Below the pieces are notes generated by a model, which was given only the letters and a program-made list of their open reading frames with translations, searched no databases and had not been told where the DNA came from. From CAZSDW01 sp964605705 (GTDB taxonomy: Bacteria; Fidelibacterota; UBA2242), in contig CAZSDW010000011.1 in NCBI GenBank assembly GCA_964605705.1, positions 1-64,000 of the forward strand: a DNA stretch of 64,000 nucleotides, read 5' to 3'. Positions 46,561-53,142 of this stretch are shown one piece after another. The number at the start of each line of letters is the position of its first letter. Position 1 is the stretch's first letter. Made by a program: the position numbers and the translations under genes.

Positions 46561-47091
46561 TTACTGCCGATTCTCTCTCGAAATCTGAATTCCAAAATGC
46601 GGATTTTTATCCAGATACTTACCCATGAATATTGAAGCGAGTATAATTAATGGCAGAGTAGCAAGCAATCTTATCGAAGTGAATTTCAATCCTAAAAATG
46701 ATGCTTCATAAATAGTCATGGGTATTCTGAACACGGCGGAAGCAAAAAGGTATGTAAATACAAACTCCATTTTTACACCCTTTTTGCAGAGAGAATATGC
46801 CACCGGAAAAGCTACATATAATCCTCCCATTGTAGAAGATGATAATAAAATGGCAAAAAAGTAGCCGCGTATCCCGGAAAAATTATTCTGAACTGTTTGC
46901 TTTTTAATCCACACTTCAAACAAACCGATTAATATAAATGCACAGGGGAGTATTTTTATCATTTTGGTCAACAGGGAAATAAAATTGGTATATATTTCCA
47001 AGCCGGGTTTGTATCCAATCGACAATGAAATAATAATGAATAGAACAAATAAAACGATTCCGGCGACTTGCACCCCGTGCTTTTTATTCAA
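46561..47091 (-). CDS. Permease subunit, second half of a two-gene permease
   Basis: A 176-aa membrane protein with about five helices. It resembles the small permeases of the COG0701/DUF318-like group that occur as adjacent gene pairs next to ArsR regulators (MGGLYVAFPVAYSLCKKGVKMEFV, then FLGLKFTSIRLLATLPLII). Function is thought to be export of a metalloid or metal complex, but the substrate is unknown. It overlaps the first half by four bases (ATGA), so both are made together. Confidence 0.72.
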   Translation of the reverse strand: MNKKHGVQVAGIVLFVLFIIISLSIGYKPGLEIYTNFISLLTKMIKILPCAFILIGLFEVWIKKQTVQNNFSGIRGYFFAILLSSSTMGGLYVAFPVAYSLCKKGVKMEFVFTYLFASAVFRIPMTIYEASFLGLKFTSIRLLATLPLIILASIFMGKYLDKNPHFGIQISRENRQ

Positions 47092-47570
47092 AACAATTCT
47101 CCGTAAATAAGCCCGGTAATTACAGCGATGACTATTGCAATTAAATAACTCAGCAGGTTTCTTATTATGGTTATTTTCCTGCCGAAATACTCCGACTCAA
47201 CCGGATATGATAAAACTCCAACCATCATAAGAGTTGTCGTAAATACGGAAATGATGGTATAAGTCACGCCCTTCTTGACCAAAATGCCACACAAAGGATA
47301 GGCAATAAAACCCGGCATTAAAATCACCGAACCTAAAAGTGACGTGGAAATGAAACCGACCAGCATATTTTTTTTACCCAAATACTCAGTAAGGAGACTG
47401 TCGGGAACGAAATACAGGCTCACCGATATAAGCATAATCATAAATAAAAACGGTCGGCATATTTTTATAAAATGCCGGTAAGCGGTTTTTAAGGCAGCTA
47501 CCGTCTTGTGGCGATCTTTAATTAATGAAATAAGAAGAAGTACGATTGTGACCAAATAAAAATATTGCAT
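47088..47570 (-). CDS. Permease subunit, first half of a two-gene permease
   Basis: A 160-aa membrane protein with about four or five helices, partner of the next gene. The MPGFIAYPLCGILVKKGVTYTII stretch and YFGRKITIIRNLLSYLIA match its sister's LGLKFTSIRLLA part in pattern, so the two halves look like an ancient duplication. Part of an arsR-small protein-92 aa-permease-permease operon. Confidence 0.72.
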   Translation of the reverse strand: MQYFYLVTIVLLLISLIKDRHKTVAALKTAYRHFIKICRPFLFMIMLISVSLYFVPDSLLTEYLGKKNMLVGFISTSLLGSVILMPGFIAYPLCGILVKKGVTYTIISVFTTTLMMVGVLSYPVESEYFGRKITIIRNLLSYLIAIVIAVITGLIYGELF

Positions 47571-47657
47571 TGGTGATTCATTTTTTCCGGACGGTTATAA
47601 AGAGAAAAATACTGGTTAATTGAAATTTTTGATTGTCATGCGTTGCGATTACTGAAT

Positions 47658-47936
47658 TCATAATTTCCCGTTCCTTGTCAATCTGAAAGTCACCACGCCA
47701 TGTGGACAGGTAATATCAAAATAATCTTGCTTTTCCCAATCCATTTTTTCCGTAAGCATCATTGAAAGAGCCATTGAGTCAATTGCCCCCATTGCACTTC
47801 GGCAAATACCCTTACCTTCAGGGCTTCTGCCGGTCAATATATGTTTCTCGCCCAATTCCGTTTTTGCCATTCCGCTGCATATTTTATTCTCGGTTTTTAC
47901 ATCAATCGCTTCAATCCCGATTTTATTAAATTTCAT
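47658..47936 (-). CDS. Small cysteine-containing protein, TIGR04076-like
   Basis: A 92-aa soluble protein. The order of GEKHIL, PEGKGICRSAMGAIDS and ITCPHGVVTFRLTR, with three cysteines, resembles TIGR04076-type small proteins; this is only a pattern resemblance. A metal-binding or redox role beside the permease is an inference. It lies between the permease pair and the 57-aa gene in the ArsR operon. Confidence 0.6.
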   Translation of the reverse strand: MKFNKIGIEAIDVKTENKICSGMAKTELGEKHILTGRSPEGKGICRSAMGAIDSMALSMMLTEKMDWEKQDYFDITCPHGVVTFRLTRNGKL

Positions 47937-47955
47937 GACAATTTTCCTTTACTGG

Positions 47956-48129
47956 CTATTGCTGCGATTTTAATTCTACAATTATTTTTTTAATTTCCCT
48001 GGCGTCTTCCGGCATATCAATTAATTCCTGTTCCAGCATCCTGATCTTATCATCAATACTTAAACCGTACGGACAACCCGCTTTGGGAAAATTTGATTCT
48101 GCCTGATTCAAAGCACATTCACATATCAT
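47956..48129 (-). CDS. 57-aa Cys-rich small protein
   Basis: A short gene with strong support: ATG at 48129, GGAG six bases upstream, and a stop at 47956. The N-terminus holds a C-x-C pair (MICEC) and C19-P-Y-G; the rest is a charged helix (IDDKIRMLEQELIDMPEDAR). Cysteines near the N-terminus suggest a metal or metalloid carrier or sensor next to the ArsR regulator and permease. No family is recognised. Confidence 0.6.
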   Translation of the reverse strand: MICECALNQAESNFPKAGCPYGLSIDDKIRMLEQELIDMPEDAREIKKIIVELKSQQ

Positions 48130-48199
48130 TCGGTTCTCCTTTACCTTTTAAACTTTTAGTATTCATTTTTATCACTGGTCAATATTTATTTTTCTTCGT

Positions 48200-48478
48200 T
48201 TACTCTATTATATTGCTTAATTGGTCCACTAAAGCTTCGATTTTACTTTTATTAATAGAATAATGAATAAAGTACCCCCTTCTTTCGCTGACAACAAGAC
48301 CGCTCTGCCGAAGAACCCGTAAATGCTGTGAAACGGCGGATTGTGTAACATCCAATTTCTTTGTTAAAGCATTAACGCATAACATGCTCTTACTTTTACC
48401 AAGCAGAGTGACAATTTGTAATCTTGTCGGATCAGACAGAGCCTTAAGTATATCGGCTATTTCTTCAGTTTTTTTCAT
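48200..48478 (-). CDS. ArsR-family transcriptional repressor
   Basis: A 92-aa winged-helix repressor: ILKALSDPTRLQIVTLLG, CVNALTKKLDVTQSAVSQHL (recognition helix) and RVLRQSGLVVSERRGYFIHYSI. Only one cysteine (C36 region) is at the alpha-3 position, so it lacks the classic ArsR/SmtB Cys pair and may sense something else or a single-thiol ligand. The start at ATG 48478 is set by the promoter and operator just upstream, which exclude the longer open frame reaching 48718. It is the first gene of the permease operon. Confidence 0.85.
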   Translation of the reverse strand: MKKTEEIADILKALSDPTRLQIVTLLGKSKSMLCVNALTKKLDVTQSAVSQHLRVLRQSGLVVSERRGYFIHYSINKSKIEALVDQLSNIIE

Positions 48479-48492
48479 TTTTACTACCCAAT

Positions 48493-48516
48493 GTATATTA
48501 GTTAGTGCTAATATAC
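48493..48516. promoter_or_regulatory. ArsR operator (9-bp inverted repeat)
   Basis: GTATATTAG (48493-48501) and CTAATATAC (48508-48516) are perfect inverted repeats with a 6-base spacer, 15 bases ahead of the regulator start and overlapping its -10 box. Confidence 0.75.
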
Positions 48517-48538
48517 TAAACAGGTTTAACGGTGTCAA
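48510..48538 (-). promoter_or_regulatory. Promoter of arsR-permease operon
   Basis: On the minus strand TTGACA (48533-48538) and TATATT (48510-48515) are exactly 17 bases apart, near-consensus. Confidence 0.75.
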
Positions 48539-48710
48539 GTAATTTTCTAATTCACAGTTTTCACTCGTATCCGGTAAAAATGGGACCCGGCTTTTTAGGT
48601 GCATACTCTTGGATCGATCGGTGTGACAATTTGTTTTTACCCCGCTGATGATTGAGATGATTGATATTCTCAGCTGGCAGATATTCAATATCGCTGCCAC
48701 GGAATGAAAC

Positions 48711-48730
48711 GGCGACATGATTTTTCGTTA
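48711..48730 (+). repeat. Duplicated 3' fragment of secreted-protein gene
   Basis: Matches 46302-46321 (end of the secreted-protein gene) at 18 of 20 bases; weaker similarity continues upstream to about 48660 with stops and frame breaks. Together with the ttcA remnant it shows that a junction of about 230 bases is present twice around the permease module. Confidence 0.65.
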
Positions 48731-48751
48731 TTAAAGCGAATCAGAGTTTCG

Positions 48752-49447
48752 CTAAATCTCCAACCCATTCCACTGATTGATTGCACGCCGGAGATTCGGG
48801 TAAAAAGCCTTATTTAATCGCTGGAATTCTATCATCTTTTTGCGAATAGATGCGCGCTTATTGTCTGCTTCAAATCTGCAATTTGATGGAATATGTGGAA
48901 AATCCTGCTTTTTCGCATTTGCCAGGATATGCTTTTTGGAAATCGATAATAGGGGTCGTATGATTGTAATTTTTCCATCAAACAACTTCTGCCGAGCTTG
49001 CAATGATTCCAGATGACCACTGTAGATCAGATTCATAAATCCGGTTTCCAAGTAGTCGTCAAGATTATGTCCGAATGCTACAGCGTCAAATTTATATTTA
49101 TCAGCATAAATGCATAACTGCTTGCGACGCTCTCTGGCACAGCTGTAACAGCCGAATTCAACATTTGTGGCAATCGATCCGGGCAATTCTTCAAGTGGAA
49201 TATCCAGCAAATTCAAAAAATCCATTACTCGCTGAATATCCCGATTATCCTGAGCAAGCTCAGAAATCCGTACATAGATCGCCCGAAGTTCAAGCCGCAG
49301 ATCAATAATCCGCCGATATTCCGCCAACGTTTTTGCCATACTCAGGCTGTCAACCCCACCGGAAATCGCCAGTAAAATGCGCTGATCCTTTTCAATCAGA
49401 TGATATTTTTGATTGAGTTTGACCACCGAAGAAACAAACGACACCAT
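48752..49447 (-). CDS. TtcA-like PP-loop ATPase (tRNA thiolation type)
   Basis: A 231-aa PP-loop protein with SGGVDS (29-34), C100-Y-S-C103 and C190 in IPSNCRFEA; the three cysteines can hold the iron-sulfur cluster of TtcA-type tRNA 2-thiocytidine synthases. It has GHNLDDYLET in place of the TtcA GHHRDD-type motif, so it may be a related thiolase. It is shorter than E. coli TtcA (311 aa). ATG 49447, five bases after ychF, so co-transcribed. Confidence 0.8.
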   Translation of the reverse strand: MVSFVSSVVKLNQKYHLIEKDQRILLAISGGVDSLSMAKTLAEYRRIIDLRLELRAIYVRISELAQDNRDIQRVMDFLNLLDIPLEELPGSIATNVEFGCYSCARERRKQLCIYADKYKFDAVAFGHNLDDYLETGFMNLIYSGHLESLQARQKLFDGKITIIRPLLSISKKHILANAKKQDFPHIPSNCRFEADNKRASIRKKMIEFQRLNKAFYPNLRRAINQWNGLEI

Positions 49448-49452
49448 CAGGA

Positions 49453-50556
49453 TTACCCGGCTGCCAGCTTGAAGGTTATTACATCGCCATCATGTACGAT
49501 ATACGATTTGCCCTCTATATGGATTAATCCCTGCTCATGCATTAATTTTTCCGCGCGGGTTTTTTCCACATCCGCCCAATGGCGCACTTCCGCCTTGATG
49601 AAACGATCCTCAAAACTGGTATGAATCTGGGCAGCAGCCATTACTGCCGGTGATCCTGTGGGTACCGTCCACGCCTGGCAGATATTTGACTCCATTGTAA
49701 AAAATGTAATAAGTTTGAGCAGAGTATAACCGGCATGAACCAGGCGGTCTATTCCGGACTCCCGGATGTGCCATTCTTTCATCAGTAATATGCGTTCATC
49801 GGTTTCCAGATCTGACATTTCCAATTCAAGATTTGCCGATAAAGTCAGAAAAAGGTTTCCGGTGGACAGGGCAAATTTCTCGAATTCTTCGGTGACTCCT
49901 GTTTTTTGTCCGGAAGTAGCTTCATCTTCGGATATATTTCCAACTATCAATACCGGTTTATTGGACAACAATCCCAGCTCCCGGATAAACGCCTCTTCTT
50001 CCGGATGGGCATGGTAATTTTTGGCGGCTTTCCCCTGTTTCAATAATTCCTGTAACTCTTCCAGAATCAGCATCTGCTTTTTTAATTTCTGATCGCCGCT
50101 GCGGGCTTTGACTTGGATTCTGTGAATATGGTTTTCGACAATTTCCAAATCTTTTAGCAGAATTTCTGTCTCTACAATCTCGAAATCCCGTTTAGGATTC
50201 AGTTTATCATCAATATGAGCGACATTGGCATCCTCAAAGCAGCGAACGATATGAACCAGAGCGTTTACAGCCTGAATATGACTGAGAAACTGATTGCCGA
50301 GCCCTTCACCTTTGGAAGCACCTTTGACAAGCCCGGCAAGATCGACAAATTGTAACGTGGTGGGAATGACCTTTTTCGGCTGATATATTTTCTTCAGTAA
50401 ATTTAACCGCTCATCCCGTACTCCGATGACTCCGACATGGGGATCTATCGTGCAGAAGGGATAATTTTCCATAGCCACACCAGCATGGGTCAGGGCATTA
50501 AACAGCGTCGATTTCCCCACATTCGGCAGACCAATTATTCCACATTTGAATCCCAT
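49453..50556 (-). CDS. ychF: Redox-regulated ATPase YchF
   Basis: A 367-aa Obg-family protein with P-loop GLPNVGKSTLFN (8-19), the G3 motif DLAGLV, a coiled-coil central insertion (RSGDQKLKKQMLILEELQ) and a C-terminal TGS domain (IHIEGKSYIVHDGDVITFKL). It binds ATP in most species. It has 20-50 bases of housekeeping-like upstream DNA and the TtcA-like gene follows it in one transcript. Confidence 0.96.
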   Translation of the reverse strand: MGFKCGIIGLPNVGKSTLFNALTHAGVAMENYPFCTIDPHVGVIGVRDERLNLLKKIYQPKKVIPTTLQFVDLAGLVKGASKGEGLGNQFLSHIQAVNALVHIVRCFEDANVAHIDDKLNPKRDFEIVETEILLKDLEIVENHIHRIQVKARSGDQKLKKQMLILEELQELLKQGKAAKNYHAHPEEEAFIRELGLLSNKPVLIVGNISEDEATSGQKTGVTEEFEKFALSTGNLFLTLSANLELEMSDLETDERILLMKEWHIRESGIDRLVHAGYTLLKLITFFTMESNICQAWTVPTGSPAVMAAAQIHTSFEDRFIKAEVRHWADVEKTRAEKLMHEQGLIHIEGKSYIVHDGDVITFKLAAG

Positions 50557-50710
50557 AATATAAATCCTTTTGCTACATTGTTCACAATGGCGATTGATAA
50601 AGTATCAATAATATCACATAGTAAAAATGTTTTTCTGTATTTGACGTTGTTTCTGCTTGCGCGATGGGCAATAATTCTTTAAATTTGCGTCCGCCAGAGC
50701 AATCAGGACT

Positions 50711-50823
50711 TTGAAAATGGAGTTGTAGTTCCCCCACAAGTCGGGATTGAGCACTGGACTGCTTGTCCTGTGAAGCATAGCGAAGCAGGATCATGCATGT
50801 AATTTTCACAGATTTTTCAAAAT
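50711..50823 (+). other. tRNA-Asp-like relic with inserted palindromic repeat
   Basis: Bases 50711-50731 match the DNA at 50816-50836 (just upstream and start of the tRNA) at 18 of 21. About 15 unrelated bases interrupt it, then TTGAGCACTGGACTG resembles the D-arm/anticodon-arm part of the same tRNA. It is not a complete tRNA. A hairpin repeat (50761-50796) follows. Confidence 0.55.
50761..50796. repeat. Short palindromic repeat, copy A
   Basis: GCTTGTCCTGTGAAGCATAG followed by CGAAGCAGGATCATGC can fold into a hairpin (CCTG.../CAGG). It is closely similar to copies at 56301-56326 and 56327-56365. Confidence 0.55.
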
Positions 50824-50897
50824 GGAGCCGTAGTTCAACTGGTTAGAGCACTGGCCTGTCACGCCAGAAGTTGCGGGTTCGAGTCCCGTCGGCCCCG
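50824..50897 (+). tRNA. tRNA-Asp (anticodon GTC)
   Basis: A full cloverleaf: acceptor GGAGCCG/CGGCCCC (with an A-C mismatch at the third pair), D-arm GTTC..GAGC, anticodon stem CTGGC/GCCAG around CTGTCAC (GTC at 50858-50860), T-arm GCGGG-TTCGAGT-CCCGT. No CCA is encoded. The A3 mismatch is unusual. Confidence 0.93.
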
Positions 50898-50903
50898 CGG
50901 TTC

Positions 50904-50930
50904 AAAAACCCACCTTCCTGGTGGGTTTTT
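50904..50930 (+). terminator. Terminator after tRNA-Asp
   Basis: AAAAACCCACC and GGTGGGTTTTT form a perfect 11-bp stem around TTCCT; the final T run makes a classical terminator seven bases after the tRNA. Confidence 0.88.
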
Positions 50931-51091
50931 CATTTTAGATTGCACTCCCTCTGATTTTATTAAACCATATAAGAAACAAACATTCGGACTACCAGATAAC
51001 TTTTTGAGTACTTTTATCTGACAATTCTTTACAACTCGAGTCCATCCCAAACCACATCAATATAATCCCGAATTATCAGGTTTGATATTTC

Positions 51092-51120
51092 TTGCTTGCA
51101 AAGAATTGCTGTGCTAAATT
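51092..51120 (+). promoter_or_regulatory. Promoter of outer-membrane/TetR/RND operon
   Basis: TTGCTT (51092-51097) and TAAATT (51115-51120) are exactly 17 bases apart, directly followed by the TetR-type operator. Confidence 0.6.
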
Positions 51121-51135
51121 CGAACGTTCGTTCGA
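51120..51135. promoter_or_regulatory. Candidate TetR operator
   Basis: TCGAAC GTTC GTTCGA is an inverted repeat of 6-bp arms abutting the -10 box. The operon encodes its own TetR regulator, so this is probably its site. Confidence 0.6.
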
Positions 51136-51155
51136 TTGAAAATGAGGTGTATATT

Positions 51156-52487
51156 ATGAAAATTAACAACTTTGCTTTGCTGTTTATAGTTGTAGTCAGT
51201 AGCCCGATTTGGGGGCAGGGTATATTTGAAAGTGCTGGAAGTGAATTGACATCTAGTGACCAGGACGGTCTGGAAATTGGTGGTTATGTCCGTAGTACGG
51301 CTTATATCAACCGGCTTGACGACAAAGACTCAACCCGATTACAAAGCGGCTATGGTGAAATCACTCTACAATTAAGTGCGGAAAAATCAGATTGGGCTAA
51401 AGCCTTTGCCGACGTACGATTTCGCGCCGGTTATGAAATTAATAATGAATTTTCGGCTTTGGATATTCGAGAAGCCTATCTGGATTTGTTTTTGGGTGAT
51501 TTTGATATCCGGCTGGGTAAACAGGTTGTGGTTTGGGGAAGGGCTGATGGTTTTAATCCGACTAATAATATTACTCCTCAGAATACGACTGTCCGATCTC
51601 CGGAAAGTGATGATATCCGAAAAGCCAGTTTTCTTCTGCGTACCTACTACAATATTAGCCCTGCCATTCGTTTGGAGGGAATTTGGGAACCGGTCTATTC
51701 ACCGACGGTATTAGCCGTTGAATTTGCCGATCTTCCACAAAATATTTTTATTGGAGAGGGATCCTATCCTGATGCCCGGCTAAAAAACGGTCTCTGGGCT
51801 GGCCATCTGTCTCTGGAGTATCCGGCTTTTGACGGATCTCTTTCTTATGTTCAAGGATATAATCCAATGCCCGGAATAAAACTGGAGTCATTGAATTTAA
51901 CTACTGGCACAATGACTTTAGCACCGGCTGCGTATCGTCAGCAGGTCGTTGGTTTTGACTTCTCGACGACCCTGGGATCGTGGGGATTTCGCGGCGAAGG
52001 TGCCTGGCGCATACCAGATAAAGAACATAATGGTTTGACAAATTATTATATCCCCTACGAGGATATCTATTTTGTTTTTGGTATTGACAGAACATGGGGT
52101 GATTTCAATATTATAGCCCAGTACATTGGACGGTTTATACCTAATTTCGAGAAACTGGTAATACCGACCGACCTATCTCTCCAATTGTACTCCCAACTTG
52201 AGAATTATAATCGTCTATTTGTAAATCAGACTGATCAATGGCGTCATGCGATTAGCTTCCGTCCGGCTATTTCGTTGTTTTACGAAACTCTGAGCTTGGA
52301 GGTTTTCGGTTTGTATGATCTAACTACTAGTGAATTGATGATAATGCCGAAATTGTCTTACAAGTTGGCTGATGCGCTTTCATTGAGTGTTGGTGGGAAT
52401 TTGTATTATGGTGATGATAGTACATTAAATGATTTGATTCATGACAATTTCAGTGCCGTATTTTGTGAATTACGGGTGGAATTTTAG
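51156..52487 (+). CDS. Outer-membrane beta-barrel protein, DUF1302-like
   Basis: A 443-aa exported protein (signal about 1-21, ending PIWGQ). The body is a barrel with repeated aromatic strands; RLGKQVVVWGRADGFNPTNN recalls the DUF1302 group, which usually occurs with RND/MMPL exporters and LolA-like proteins, as here. ATG at 51156 with GAGGTG in front; a longer open frame upstream overlaps the promoter and is rejected. First gene of the four-gene operon. Confidence 0.75.
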   Translation: MKINNFALLFIVVVSSPIWGQGIFESAGSELTSSDQDGLEIGGYVRSTAYINRLDDKDSTRLQSGYGEITLQLSAEKSDWAKAFADVRFRAGYEINNEFSALDIREAYLDLFLGDFDIRLGKQVVVWGRADGFNPTNNITPQNTTVRSPESDDIRKASFLLRTYYNISPAIRLEGIWEPVYSPTVLAVEFADLPQNIFIGEGSYPDARLKNGLWAGHLSLEYPAFDGSLSYVQGYNPMPGIKLESLNLTTGTMTLAPAAYRQQVVGFDFSTTLGSWGFRGEGAWRIPDKEHNGLTNYYIPYEDIYFVFGIDRTWGDFNIIAQYIGRFIPNFEKLVIPTDLSLQLYSQLENYNRLFVNQTDQWRHAISFRPAISLFYETLSLEVFGLYDLTTSELMIMPKLSYKLADALSLSVGGNLYYGDDSTLNDLIHDNFSAVFCELRVEF

Positions 52488-52495
52488 GTGTGATT

Positions 52496-53116
52496 ATGAA
52501 AGAAGTTGACATTCAAGACATTAAGACACGGATTTTCGATGCAGCTGTTCACCTGTTTGCATTGAAATCCTACGGACTGGTGGGAGTACGTGAAATTGCT
52601 CAGAAAGCGGGAGTCAGTATATCAATGATTTCCTATCATTTCGGAGGGAAGGTTGGTATCCTTGAAGAGATACACGCCCGTTATTTCGAGGTGTTTAAAA
52701 ATATGTTTAAAGATGCTGTCCGGGATGATAGTAGTTTTGAGGATAATATTCGCAGGTTTATTAGTGGTATGGTGGGATTGATTCGCAACAAACGGGACCT
52801 CAGCATGGCATGGTTCTCTGGATTGAGTACAGATATTCCGGAACTTCGGAACGTTAAGTTACTTTATCAGCAGTTAATGGCTACTGACGCGAAAAAGTTG
52901 TTAGGAATTATGGGATTGGATTTAACCCGGGATGTTCAAATGATTAATATTTTAGGTGGTGCTATAATTCACATGATCTATTCCCATTTTATATCAAGTC
53001 CTGTCCTTACAGATGAGCTTGTACAATTTGATGATGCTTATTATGATCGATATATCGATATAATGACAAATCTCTGTCTCAATGGTATGTATGGTGTGTT
53101 TTCGATAACTAAATAA
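52496..53116 (+). CDS. TetR-family transcriptional regulator
   Basis: A 206-aa protein with a TetR N-terminal HTH (IFDAAVHLFALKSYGLVGVREI, KAGVSISMISYHFGGKVG) and an all-helical ligand domain (about 60-206). ATG at 52496 behind AGGTG is preferred to a GTG two codons upstream. Located between outer-membrane and RND genes, it probably represses the operon from the site at 51120-51135; ligand likely a lipid or amphipathic compound. Confidence 0.9.
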   Translation: MKEVDIQDIKTRIFDAAVHLFALKSYGLVGVREIAQKAGVSISMISYHFGGKVGILEEIHARYFEVFKNMFKDAVRDDSSFEDNIRRFISGMVGLIRNKRDLSMAWFSGLSTDIPELRNVKLLYQQLMATDAKKLLGIMGLDLTRDVQMINILGGAIIHMIYSHFISSPVLTDELVQFDDAYYDRYIDIMTNLCLNGMYGVFSITK

Positions 53117-53142
53117 CATGGAATTGAAGAAAGATAAGTTTG

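Noticed and set aside
48479..48718. Longer reading frame upstream of arsR
   Set aside because: Overlaps a near-consensus promoter and operator; the added residues have no ArsR-like content.
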